The notes under the pieces are model-generated. The model ran no database searches and was not told the DNA's origin. It was given only the letters and a program-made list of their open reading frames with translations. DNA of 36,116 nt, taken from positions 1-36,116 of the forward strand of contig CAUVKI010000017.1 of assembly GCA_963552605.1 (NCBI GenBank), given 5' to 3'. Within the stretch, counting starts at the first letter, position 1, and the number at the start of each line of letters is the position of its first letter. The stretch is from CAUVKI01 sp963552605 (GTDB taxonomy: Bacteria > Bacillota > Clostridia > Tissierellales > Peptoniphilaceae). This document shows, one piece after another, positions 8,166 to 15,949 of the stretch. Both the position numbers and the translations under genes were made by a program.

Positions 8166-8893
8166 TGGATGGAAAAAAGTTTGTTCTGAGGCATACATAT
8201 GACCTCAGAACAAAACTTATCCTATTGCTTGGAGCAAACATTTTAATATTTCTTGGCAACAGTATAATGTATGAGAGCGTTTTAACATTGCTTTGTTTAA
8301 TGCTCATTATAAGCGGTGGATATGTAAAATCGGCTTTAAAATATATTTTATTTTTTGCCTTTAGTGTTGCTGTGGAAATAATAGTAATAAGTTTAGATAT
8401 TCACTTTTTGGCGAATTTGGTTTTATTTATTGTAGCAATTATCAGAAAGTTTTTACCTTGTATTATTGTTGGAAAATGGCTTCTAATCTCTACAAGTTCA
8501 TCTTTGGCTGTTGCAACTTTACAAAAAATGAGATTGCCAAAAGATGCTCTTATTATGATTTCAGTTATATTTAGATGTTTCCCTACTATTAAGGATGAGT
8601 GGTCGCATATAAATATGGCTATGAAAACAAGAGGGATTAGCTTTAGTCTTTATAACTTAGTTCATAGACCTGCTGCGACAATAGAATATTTTTTTGTACC
8701 ATTATTTGTAAGTGTTATAGAAATTGGTGATGAATTGTCTCAATCTGCAATTGTAAGAGGTTTAGACGCTCCTGTTATAAAAACTAGTAGGTATGGTATC
8801 AAATTGAAAATGAACGATTACATAACTTTGGTTTCATTATCAACTGTGATATGTATGGTCGTTTTAATAAGACTATGGGGGTATCAGCTATGA
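8165..8893 (+). CDS. ECF transporter T component (EcfT/CbiQ family)
   Basis: Encodes 242 residues with about five membrane helices. Two charged coupling motifs typical of EcfT are visible: MAMKTRGI near residue 155 and SAIVRGLDAP near residue 200, whose Arg-Gly pairs dock into the ATPases. It overlaps its upstream neighbour by one base and the downstream ATPase gene by four (ATGA), so translation is coupled. A strong hairpin lies within codons 5-18 (see 8177-8218) and could reduce translation of this and the following gene relative to the S component. In the family, EcfT links the substrate-binding membrane protein to the two ATPase domains. Confidence 0.88.
   Translation: MDGKKFVLRHTYDLRTKLILLLGANILIFLGNSIMYESVLTLLCLMLIISGGYVKSALKYILFFAFSVAVEIIVISLDIHFLANLVLFIVAIIRKFLPCIIVGKWLLISTSSSLAVATLQKMRLPKDALIMISVIFRCFPTIKDEWSHINMAMKTRGISFSLYNLVHRPAATIEYFFVPLFVSVIEIGDELSQSAIVRGLDAPVIKTSRYGIKLKMNDYITLVSLSTVICMVVLIRLWGYQL
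8177..8218 (+). promoter_or_regulatory. Strong hairpin inside the start of ecfT
   Basis: GTTCTGAGG (8183-8191) pairs perfectly with CCTCAGAAC (8203-8211), extended by AAGTTT (8177-8182) with AAACTT (8213-8218) around one bulged A. The loop is 11 bases (8192-8202). The 15-bp stem begins 12 bases after the start codon and has no U tract, so it is not a normal terminator. Confidence 0.65.
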
Positions 8894-10275
8894 TTGAAAT
8901 TAAAAATTTAAGTTTCAAATACAGTAAGGATGATAACTATACACTGAAAAATATAAAATTATATGTTCGTAGAGGTGAGTGTGTACTTTTGTGTGGGAAA
9001 AGCGGTTGTGGAAAATCTACGCTGCTAAGAACAATAAATGGTATCATTCCGGAATTTTGCGATGGAAAGATAGATGGCTGTATAAAGGTATGTGGCATGA
9101 ATACACTTGAAACAGAAATATATAAACTTTCTGAAAAAGTAGGTTCCGTTTTCCAAAACCCTAAGACACAGTTTTACACAACAAACACCACAGATGAAAT
9201 TGCTTTTGGCTTGGAAAATTACGGATTAGAAAGGACGAGGATAAATAAAAGGATTGAAGAGGTTAAATATGATTTAAACATTGCATCATTGATGAATAGA
9301 AATATATTTGAGCTTTCAGGTGGAGAAAAGCAAAAAATAGCCATTGCAAGTGCGTATGCTTTAGATCCGGAGATATTTATTTTTGATGAACCTTCTTCCA
9401 GTCTGGATATTGCTTCAATGCAAGAACTTACCAAAATAATAGAAAAATTAAAGGCAGTAGGAAAAACAATAGTCATTGCCGAGCATAGGCTATGGTATTT
9501 GAAAGATGTGGCTGATAGAGCAATATATTTGGAAGATGGAGAAATCACAAAAGAATACAGTATGAAAGAAATTCAAAATTTAGGTGAAGAAGAAAGATTA
9601 AAAACAGGACTTAGACATACTGAATTTTATAGTGGTAACTTTAATAGAAAATCAAATTCTTTGCAAAATGCAATTGAATTAGAAATAAACAACTTACTGT
9701 ACAAAAGAAATAAGCAAACAATTTTGAAAATAGATAATCTAAAGTTTGGATATAGAAATATTGTAGGCATAGTTGGAAATAATGGAATAGGAAAGTCTAC
9801 ATTTGCGAAAGTTGTTTGCGGTCTCGAAAAACAATCTTCAGGGACAATTTGCAAAAATGGCAAAAAGCTATGCTCCAAGGAGAGAATTAGAAATAGCCTG
9901 TTGGTTATGCAAGAAATAAATAACCAGTTATTTACGGATACAGTTTATGACGAAATAAGATTGACATCGGATGTAAGTGAAGAAAACAAAACAAATATTT
10001 ACATGAAAGATATGCAAATTGATAAGTTAAAGCAAAAAAACCCGCACACTTTATCGGGTGGTCAAAAACAGAGAGTGGTTATTTTAGCTGCTTTGCTCTC
10101 AAATAAAAATATATTGTTTTTTGATGAGCCGACAAGTGGGTTGGATTATGCGAGTATGAAAGTAGTCGCTGAAAATATAAAAAAATTCAAAGAAAAAAAG
10201 AAGTTGATTTTGGTAATTTCCCATGACTTTGAATTTTTAGAAGCAGTATGTGATGAAGTTATAAATTTCTCGTAA
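8890..10275 (+). CDS. ECF transporter ATPase, two ATP-binding domains fused in one chain
   Basis: Encodes 461 residues; the ATG at 8890 overlaps the ecfT stop (ATGA) and is preceded by ATGGGGG. Domain 1 has Walker A GKSGCGKST (36-44), signature LSGGEKQK (from 142), Walker B IFIFDEP and H-loop AEHR. Domain 2 has GNNGIGKST (296-304), LSGGQKQR (from 388), ILFFDEP and SHD. The ATP-site motifs are intact in both halves, so a single chain can supply both ATPases of an ECF module. With the S and T components upstream it completes a dedicated ECF importer. The gene ends the cargo block; no clear terminator follows directly, and the first strong one is at 10516. Confidence 0.9.
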   Translation: MIEIKNLSFKYSKDDNYTLKNIKLYVRRGECVLLCGKSGCGKSTLLRTINGIIPEFCDGKIDGCIKVCGMNTLETEIYKLSEKVGSVFQNPKTQFYTTNTTDEIAFGLENYGLERTRINKRIEEVKYDLNIASLMNRNIFELSGGEKQKIAIASAYALDPEIFIFDEPSSSLDIASMQELTKIIEKLKAVGKTIVIAEHRLWYLKDVADRAIYLEDGEITKEYSMKEIQNLGEEERLKTGLRHTEFYSGNFNRKSNSLQNAIELEINNLLYKRNKQTILKIDNLKFGYRNIVGIVGNNGIGKSTFAKVVCGLEKQSSGTICKNGKKLCSKERIRNSLLVMQEINNQLFTDTVYDEIRLTSDVSEENKTNIYMKDMQIDKLKQKNPHTLSGGQKQRVVILAALLSNKNILFFDEPTSGLDYASMKVVAENIKKFKEKKKLILVISHDFEFLEAVCDEVINFS

Positions 10276-10515
10276 TTGATGCAGAACGTTAAGCGGAATA
10301 TTAAAAAGCGTTAAGGAAATACGGCAATTTTAAAAGAAGGATATTTTCAAAATGTAGGAACATATGGAGAGATAAATAATGAGAATACTAAATTCTATTA
10401 TTCGAATAAGATACATTTATCCTTTTTTATGCTTGGAATTGCTTAAACATAGCAATAACACTTTATAATAAACAACAAAATAGAAAATCATATAAAATAT
10501 TAGTTTTTAAGCCGA
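10276..10515. other. AT-rich stretch without a supported gene
   Basis: About 240 bases follow the ATPase. I see no convincing coding region, only a possible 24-codon frame at 10380. The word CGTTAAG occurs twice (near 10289 and 10308) and again near 10966, beyond the replication-gene fragment. This may be residue of the element's backbone. Confidence 0.4.
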
Positions 10516-10556
10516 GAGGACTTTTTACGCCAAAGTGTAGAAGTCCTCCTTTTTTA
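10516..10556 (+). terminator. Intrinsic terminator upstream of the sigma-like remnant
   Basis: GAGGACTT (10516-10523) pairs with AAGTCCTC (10541-10548), followed by C and seven T. It would stop read-through from the transporter operon. Confidence 0.75.
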
Positions 10557-10601
10557 TGCTCAAAAACCAAAACCAGAGAGCAGAAAAAGGAGGATTACAC
10601 A

Positions 10602-10664
10602 ATGGACAAAAAAGAATATTTCCTTTATGTCAAAGGAAAAGCGGTTAATATTATTCTTCAATAG
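10602..10664 (+). pseudogene. N-terminal scrap of a sigma-70-like conjugative-element protein
   Basis: AAAAGGAGG precedes an ATG that opens MDKKEYFLYVKGKAV and stops after 20 codons. That start resembles the small sigma-70-like proteins of Tn1549-type elements (M-x-KK-x-Y-x-x-YV-x-G-x-x-V), which run to well over 100 residues. The rest is missing, so this is an inactive fragment next to another element remnant. Confidence 0.45.
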
Positions 10665-10766
10665 AAGTATGGTTATATCTATTTTTCGACCACAAAAATT
10701 CGTGTATCTTCTGCGGACTACAAATTGTTTATATCCATAATTCAAAGAAATAATAGTATAAGGTCG

Positions 10767-10931
10767 ATGATTGAAAAACTGTCAAGATATATCAAGAGTA
10801 CCGGAAAGACATATCAAGACCACTATGTAACTATCCTTAATTGGTATGAGCAAGACAAGGATAAACTATCACAGAAAAAGAACGGCAAGATTCCAACTTT
10901 TGAAGATTATGACAAGGGGGAACATTTATAG
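10767..10931 (+). pseudogene. Replication initiator protein, C-terminal fragment
   Basis: About 54 residues (MIEKLSRYIKSTGKTY, then HYVTILNWYEQDKDK and a Tyr/Glu-rich tail) resemble the C-terminus of replication-initiator (RepA/DnaD-like) proteins of Tn1549-type elements. The frame is open from 10725, but the residues before the Met at 10767 do not fit the family and no ribosome site is seen. Only the DnaD-like tail survives. It lies directly after the sigma-like scrap, as if a deletion had joined two ends. Confidence 0.55.
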
Positions 10932-11064
10932 CTATCATACAAGGCGGTGTAAAGGCATTTTTAGAGCGTTAAGACTAAAAGAGGTATCAAAGCATGTCTA
11001 TGGATAAAATCAGTCTTAAACCTCAATTTGAAGAAAATTAGCAGATGAAAAATATTGATAAATT

Positions 11065-11073
11065 TGGTATAAT
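11065..11073 (+). promoter_or_regulatory. Extended -10 promoter for the YhcG-like gene
   Basis: TGGTATAAT lies 33 bases upstream of the TTG start, with no matching -35 at the normal distance. Confidence 0.45.
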
Positions 11074-11105
11074 TAAATATTATTACGAGTAAGGAGGTAT
11101 GACCT

Positions 11106-12051
11106 TTGGATAATAAAGAGCTGTCTATCACAAGTGATAGTGAGTATAAAAAACTATTGTCAGAGTTAAAAGAGAAAGTAAGAAGTAGTCAACTTAAAGC
11201 TGCAATAAAGGTAAATTATGAGCTGTTAGATTTGTATTGGACTTTGGGAGAATACATTGTAAAAAATCAAGAACAATATTCATGGGGAGATGCCTTTATA
11301 AAATCATTAGCTAAAGATTTACAAAAAGAGTTTCCTGATATGAAAGGTTTTTCCGAAACAAATATTAAGTATATCAGAAGATGGTATTCATTTTATATGA
11401 AAGGGCTACAGGCTGTAGCCCAATTTGATGAAAGAGTGATTAACCATATTAAACAGATACCATGGGGACATAATCAAAGAATAATAAATAAGTGCAAGAC
11501 CATTGATGAAGCCATCTATTATGTTAATAAAACCATTGAGAACGGGTGGAGCAGGAATGTACTTGAACATCAAATGGAAAGCGGATTATATGGCAGAGAG
11601 AGAACTACAAAAAGAACTGGTTGACAAGATTTCTGATTTTTTGCTTGAACTTGGCGAGGGATTTGCTTATATCGGCAAAGAATATCACATAAATATAAAT
11701 GGGGATGATTTTTATATTGATTTGCTGTTCTACAATTTGAAACTCCATTCTTACATTGTTATAGAACTGAAAGCGGAGAAGTTTAAGCCGGAACATTTAG
11801 GACAGCTTAATTTCTATGTAACAGCAGTGAATAGAGAGCTAAAAACTGATAGAGATAATGCTACGATTGGACTTCTTATTTGCAAAGATAAAAACGATGT
11901 CGTTTGTGAATATTCATTAGAACAAATATCACAACCTATAGGTATAAGCAAATATGAGATTACTAAGCTGCTTGAAGCGGAATATAAGAGCAGTTTGCCA
12001 AGTATTGAAGAAATAGAGAAAAAGATTAAGGAAATAGATACGGATAATTAA
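11106..12051 (+). pseudogene. YhcG/DUF1016 PD-(D/E)XK nuclease, broken by a deletion with frameshift
   Basis: The N-terminal half starts at TTG 11106, seven bases after AAGGAGGT, and shows the DUF1016 DNA-binding domain (YWTLGEYIV, FSETNIKYIRRWYSFY, IPWGHNQRII, MESGLYGRE). It shifts frame near 11590, and the C-terminal half continues in the next frame (ERELQKELVDKISDFLLELGEGFAYIGKEY, then FYIDLLFYNLKLHSYIVIELK with the D...E-x-K nuclease motif). The family has about 35-40 extra residues at the junction, so one deletion explains both the gap and the shift. Intact relatives are found in defence and mobile-element settings. The two halves could still be made as separate polypeptides, but no ribosome site for the second is obvious. 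Confidence 0.85.
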
Positions 12052-12081
12052 AAATAGAAAAGAAATGAATGGATATTAGCT

Positions 12082-12119
12082 AATGACGATTGGAGAAAAA
12101 CACGAATCGTCATTTTTTA
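12082..12119 (+). terminator. Intrinsic terminator after the YhcG-like gene
   Basis: Ten-base arms AATGACGATT (12082-12091) and AATCGTCATT (12105-12114) followed by a T tract. Confidence 0.8.
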
Positions 12120-12139
12120 TTGCAATGAAAGGAGAGCAT

Positions 12140-12325
12140 ATGCAAGAAAAAAGAAATGAACAAAATACAGGAACAAAGACAACAAAGAAGATTGGAAAGA
12201 CCAGTTATGAGGTGATTGTCCATTTTAATGATAAAAGCAGTGAAACTATGCAGGATAAACTAAAAAGGATCATGCTGATGGAATTGCGGAGAAAATCGGA
12301 CGAAAAAAAAGATGATTTTGATTAA
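12140..12325 (+). CDS. TnpW-like small transposon-encoded protein (second copy)
   Basis: Encodes 61 residues. The ATG at 12140 is chosen over upstream in-frame codons because AAAGGAGAG lies just before it and the earlier codons overlap a terminator hairpin. The protein has a polar N-terminus, the TKKIGKTSYEVIVHF block and an ETMQDKLKRIMLMEL helix, matching the TnpW family better than the copy at 996. In intact elements such a gene lies directly before the large serine recombinase. Here no recombinase follows, and the chromosomal - strand genes begin 90 bases later, so this gene probably marks the right margin of the island. Confidence 0.8.
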   Translation: MQEKRNEQNTGTKTTKKIGKTSYEVIVHFNDKSSETMQDKLKRIMLMELRRKSDEKKDDFD

Positions 12326-12344
12326 AAAGTCCTCGACAAGTTGC

Positions 12345-12385
12345 AGACGGACGGACGGCTTTTTATAGGTTGTCCGTCTTTTTTT
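12345..12385 (+). terminator. Terminator at the right margin of the island
   Basis: AGACGGAC (12345-12352) pairs with GTCCGTCT (12372-12379), followed by a run of T. It ends + strand transcription at the island-chromosome junction. Confidence 0.8.
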
Positions 12386-12390
12386 AACAA

Positions 12391-12420
12391 AAAAAAGCCC
12401 CCAATTTGGGGAAGCTTTTT
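12391..12420 (-). terminator. Terminator of the metalloprotease/two-component operon
   Basis: On the - strand, AAGC and CCCC pair with GGGG and GCTT around AATTT (two-base bulge), then an eight-base U run. It overlaps the metalloprotease stop codon. Confidence 0.7.
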
Positions 12421-12910
12421 AGAATGTGTCATTGACCTTTAGACCTTTAAGTCCTTCTTTATAGCTGTCATCTTTTTTTGCATAGGGATTTGAATACTGA
12501 ATTGTTGTCCTTGTAACTCCTCCTGCGACATATACTCTTCCGCATTCGGGGCAAACCGCCGTATGAAGCTGAACCGAGGCTCTCAGCAATTTGTTTCCCT
12601 CTTCCGAGCCTTGCCTTTCGGCTTCCGACACATGCTCCTTTTCGTGAGATGACACTGCGGCAAAGGATTGAGCGGGGTCAACATGCTGAGGGGTTTTGAA
12701 CGATACATCGGGATCATCTGAGCCGTCCACATATACTCGGTTCTTGCAGGTTTGGCATTCATCATCAACTTTTTTTCCCTTTTCATTTTTGGAAACTGCC
12801 GTTTCAAGCTCTTTATTTTCGGGCTTTATCAGTTTCGACACCTCGTCCTGTTTCATCGCCACCGCTTCCGGACGAATTGTTTCCATAGCTTTGTTGATAC
12901 CTTCTATCAT
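12419..12910 (-). CDS. Putative zinc metalloprotease, SprA-related-like family
   Basis: Encodes 163 residues; AAGGAGG lies nine bases before the ATG. The central block DPDVSFKTPQH, then SSHEKEHV, resembles the SprA-related/CJM1_0395 putative metalloproteases, in which HExxH (here H89-E90-K-E-H93) would bind zinc. Two CxxC pairs (C52/C55 and C120/C123) flank it and could hold a structural metal. There is no signal peptide or membrane segment, so it should be cytoplasmic. It is the last gene of a run that includes a response regulator, histidine kinase and DUF1648 protein, with a terminator at its end. Substrate and role are unknown. Confidence 0.7.
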   Translation of the reverse strand: MIEGINKAMETIRPEAVAMKQDEVSKLIKPENKELETAVSKNEKGKKVDDECQTCKNRVYVDGSDDPDVSFKTPQHVDPAQSFAAVSSHEKEHVSEAERQGSEEGNKLLRASVQLHTAVCPECGRVYVAGGVTRTTIQYSNPYAKKDDSYKEGLKGLKVNDTF

Positions 12911-12986
12911 AATCCTTACCTCCTTGGATAAAAAATCTCCGCCTTACTCGTCTAAGTCTACCCATTCCGTTAAATTCCCGGGGAAA

Positions 12987-13139
12987 TCAATTTTTACAAA
13001 CGACCTCAAGAAGACGGGAAGAGTCAAGTAAGCAATCCGGCATAATCTTAGAAAATGACAGACTTAAATTATCCTGAACTGTCTTATATTCTATTCGGAA
13101 ATAGTCTTCCTCAAAGCGTACATTAAGAAGCCAATGCAT
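12987..13139 (-). CDS. Possible 50-residue protein
   Basis: An ATG at 13139 follows GGGGAG by eight bases and opens 50 codons (MHWLLNVRFEEDYF, later a SLSFSKIMPD stretch) ending in TGA. It lies 24 bases after the DUF1648 gene on the same strand. I recognise no family, and the 76 bases between it and the metalloprotease start look non-coding. It could be a real small protein of the operon or chance. Confidence 0.3.
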   Translation of the reverse strand: MHWLLNVRFEEDYFRIEYKTVQDNLSLSFSKIMPDCLLDSSRLLEVVCKN

Positions 13140-13163
13140 ACTTTCTACTCCCCATTATTCTTC

Positions 13164-13448
13164 TTACCTGTTGAGAAACGAGGTTATAATCGGCAATAAA
13201 ACTCCTATGATTGAGAGTATTAAATATTTTTCCGCTTTCTCTTCGGAAAAATAATATCCCAACCCTCCGCAAATCGAAATCAAAGCGGGAAAAACTACAG
13301 CCATTGCTTTAGGAATTGTATTTGACGGGTTTCCCGAGAAATCTACCTGTACGACTACCGTTTCCGGCAACACCATATGATTGTAAATGCCCAACGCAAT
13401 TGATACAGCAACTATTATTCCCACTAAAACTTTCTTCTTCGTATTCAT
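13164..13448 (-). CDS. DUF1648-domain small membrane protein
   Basis: Encodes 94 residues with three hydrophobic segments (about 7-22, 45-65 and 74-91). The segment between the first two, LPETVVVQVDFSGNPSNTIP followed by Lys, is the DUF1648 signature (leucine-proline, then a G-x-P near a lysine), as in the N-terminus of SdpI-like immunity proteins. It is much shorter than SdpI and lacks its C-terminal domain. It lies 64 bases downstream of the histidine kinase on the same strand and may be co-transcribed. A role in envelope stress or peptide immunity is possible but not shown. Confidence 0.7.
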   Translation of the reverse strand: MNTKKKVLVGIIVAVSIALGIYNHMVLPETVVVQVDFSGNPSNTIPKAMAVVFPALISICGGLGYYFSEEKAEKYLILSIIGVLLPIITSFLNR

Positions 13449-13512
13449 ATTAGTTACACCCCTCTTCCTTTATCCGAGTTTTCACATCGACATAAAGGCT
13501 ATCTCCGCCTTT

Positions 13513-15150
13513 TTAAGCACCCATCAAAACATTGCCCCCTATGATACTGCGTATGGTCGGAAATTGCAAACGTGTTTTAAATAAATCTCCGTCGATTTCG
13601 ATCTGCATAGTTGCTCCTTGAAGCTCCAACAGGCTCTTGGCTATTGCAAGACCCAATCCCGAACCTTCGGTGCGGCGGGAACTGTCCCCTCTGGTAAAAC
13701 GGTTTGTAAGCTCTTCGGGATTTACTTTCATCTCATAGTTTGCAACATTCTTAAAAACGAAACTCATACGGTTTCTCACCGGATCATATGAGAGATCAAT
13801 ATAAATTCTTGTGCTGTTAAGAGCATATTTCTCCAAATTTCCAAAGATATTATCAAACACCCGAAAAGTTTTTTCTCCATCAAGCTCCGCATAAATCACA
13901 CCTGAAAAATCCGACACCACCACTTCCAAATTTTTTTCCGACAGTGTTTCCCTATGCTCTGCAAGCGACTGCATAAATAATTCTAAAAGGTTAAGAGGAG
14001 TCTTATGCAGTTCAATATTTCCGGCGGTCATTTTTGTCATTTCAAATAAATCGTCAATCAAGGTCTTAAGTCTTAAGGATTTTTGGTGAATAATCTCCGC
14101 ATATTTTTTTATCTTATCCTCCGATATATCCTCTCTTGTGATTAAGTCCGAGTAGCTTAATATACTTGTGAGAGGAGTCTTAAGGTCGTGAGAGATATTG
14201 GTTATGAGTTCGGTTTTACTCTTTGTGCTTTTCACTTCCTCCGCAACTGCGTGTTTCAATCCCTCCTGAATTTGATTTATGCTCTCCGCCAAGGGATTTA
14301 GCATACCCAAGTTCTTATCTATTGAGGCTTTATAATCTCCCATAACAATCCTTTCAGTCTCCCTCTTTAAAAAATCCGCCCTCTGCCTTAGAATTAGAGA
14401 TTTTAAATATAGAAAAAGGGTAATTGCCGAAAGTATAACCATTGATAAATAAGCTTGTTTAAAAACTCCTCGTATCAAAAACAGCAAAAAGATTCCGCCC
14501 ATAAGATAGAAAATATAGGTGCCGTTTGAAAGTCTCCCAAGTTCTCTTGAGTCAAAAAACCTCCTTATCCTCTGACTGATAAACAATACAAAGTTCCCGA
14601 ATAATGTTTTGGCAAAGAGAGTTTCAATAAATCCCTCTTTCAGAGCCGTCTTAACGCTGAATGCCGCAAGGTGCAAATACAGCACGGACAAAAAACACAT
14701 GGGAAACACTATAAAATAATACTCCAAAGAGTACGGCCAATTGACAATGGGAGTTATTGCGTCAACATTGGTGGGATGCATAAGATAATAAAGATTGAGA
14801 ATAAGAATCATCGCCCCAAAGATAATTGCGGGAAAAACTATATAGCGAATTTCAAAATGGAATGAATTAAACTTGCGATAGAGTTTTAGCGAACGATTTT
14901 TGAAATACGATGCAAAAAAACCCGACAGCACGGAAACTCCCGCACTTCCCAACCCTATCATAAGTCCCGCTTCCATAACATATTCAAAACTTGAATACAT
15001 ATCCTCATCGGGAGAAGCTGAATTAAGCATAAATCTTACTACCAAAGAATATATCAGGACAGTTGCGAATGAAATAGCCAGAGAAAAAAATATAATCCGC
15101 TTGCTGTCCGGATGAAAAAAAGTATACTCGGAAAGATCCGGCTTTTTCAT
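13513..15150 (-). CDS. Sensor histidine kinase with multi-helix membrane domain
   Basis: Encodes 545 residues. The first 250 contain about seven hydrophobic segments without a large extracellular domain, so sensing is probably within the membrane or through a partner. Then comes a HAMP-like linker (about 255-300), HisKA with NISHDLKTPLTSIL (phosphorylated His321), and an ATPase domain. The N box reads FDNIFGNLEKY rather than the usual N-x-x-x-NA-x-K; the G box GSGLGLAIAKSL is normal. The start overlaps the response-regulator stop (ATGA), so the pair is co-translated. Kinases with this layout are common beside ABC transporters in clostridia, and here a CARDB/MacB-type ABC operon lies just upstream on the same strand. 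Confidence 0.9.
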   Translation of the reverse strand: MKKPDLSEYTFFHPDSKRIIFFSLAISFATVLIYSLVVRFMLNSASPDEDMYSSFEYVMEAGLMIGLGSAGVSVLSGFFASYFKNRSLKLYRKFNSFHFEIRYIVFPAIIFGAMILILNLYYLMHPTNVDAITPIVNWPYSLEYYFIVFPMCFLSVLYLHLAAFSVKTALKEGFIETLFAKTLFGNFVLFISQRIRRFFDSRELGRLSNGTYIFYLMGGIFLLFLIRGVFKQAYLSMVILSAITLFLYLKSLILRQRADFLKRETERIVMGDYKASIDKNLGMLNPLAESINQIQEGLKHAVAEEVKSTKSKTELITNISHDLKTPLTSILSYSDLITREDISEDKIKKYAEIIHQKSLRLKTLIDDLFEMTKMTAGNIELHKTPLNLLELFMQSLAEHRETLSEKNLEVVVSDFSGVIYAELDGEKTFRVFDNIFGNLEKYALNSTRIYIDLSYDPVRNRMSFVFKNVANYEMKVNPEELTNRFTRGDSSRRTEGSGLGLAIAKSLLELQGATMQIEIDGDLFKTRLQFPTIRSIIGGNVLMGA

Positions 15151-15830
15151 TGTAATCCGTCCTCAAGCTTATATCCAAGTCCCCACACCACTTTTAGGAG
15201 CTTCGGCTCTTTAGGATTTAGTTCAATCTTTTCTCTAAGCCTTCTGATGTGAACGGCAACAGTCTCGGTATTAAAACTTTCCTCCCCCCAGACATTTTTA
15301 TAAATCTCATCCGAATTGAAAACTTTTCCCGGATTATCCATAAAAAATTTGAGTATGGACCATTCACGAGCCGTGAGACTTACAGATCTTTCATAGGAGA
15401 ACGCCTCCTTGGTTTCAAGATTTAGCCTTAGTTGCCCGACAATCAACTCCGAAGAATTTTCTTTAAAATTATCCGCACGACGAAGTATGGCACTAACCCT
15501 TGCTGTAAGCTCCATTGGATTAAAAGGCTTGGTTATATAGTCGTCCGAACCTATGTTAAGCCCGTGAATTTTATCTATATCGTCGCTCTTTGCCGAGAGC
15601 ATAATTATAGGGACATTGGAAAATTCTCTTATGGCTTTCGTAGCTTCAATTCCGTCCATCACCGGCATCATTATGTCCATTATGATCAGGTCTGAAGGAC
15701 TTTCTTTAAAGGTCTCAACTGCAATTTTTCCGTTTTCACATATCGTTGAAGAGTGTCCTGCACTCTCCAAATAAATTTGCACAGCCTCAGCAATATCCGA
15801 GTCATCCTCGGCAATTAAAATCCTCTTCAT
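15147..15830 (-). CDS. OmpR/PhoB-family response regulator
   Basis: Encodes 227 residues. The start is the ATG of MKRILIAEDD, four bases after GGAGGTGAG; an upstream in-frame Met (15845) would overlap that site. The receiver domain has the acidic pair ED (8-9), phosphorylated Asp52 (IIMDIMMP) and Lys101 (TKPF). The winged-helix domain (about 130-225) has LTAREWSILKFFMDNPGKVF and TVAVHIRRLREKIE, which bind DNA. It overlaps the kinase gene by four bases. Its target is unknown; the nearest candidates are the ABC operon ending 188 bases upstream and its own operon, and a 13-base palindrome lies in that gap. Confidence 0.93.
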   Translation of the reverse strand: MKRILIAEDDSDIAEAVQIYLESAGHSSTICENGKIAVETFKESPSDLIIMDIMMPVMDGIEATKAIREFSNVPIIMLSAKSDDIDKIHGLNIGSDDYITKPFNPMELTARVSAILRRADNFKENSSELIVGQLRLNLETKEAFSYERSVSLTAREWSILKFFMDNPGKVFNSDEIYKNVWGEESFNTETVAVHIRRLREKIELNPKEPKLLKVVWGLGYKLEDGLQ

Positions 15831-15949
15831 AAAACTCACCTCCATAAGATTTTAACACCTAAATATGCGAAAAATAATAAAAAATATCTAAAATAAATAC
15901 AAAAAAATACCGCATTTTGTATAGATCTTGTGTATTTAAATTTTTGAGT

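Noticed and set aside
8177..8218. Intrinsic terminator inside ecfT
   Set aside because: No U tract follows the stem, and downstream genes of the same complex need the transcript to continue.
12326..12420. Attachment site (att) at the right margin of the island
   Set aside because: Two terminators and a compositional change mark the junction, but without the left end no direct repeat can be identified, so I do not call an att site.
12696..13031. 111-codon + strand frame
   Set aside because: It is antisense to the metalloprotease gene, whose motifs and ribosome site are convincing; it has no ribosome site and no recognisable motif.
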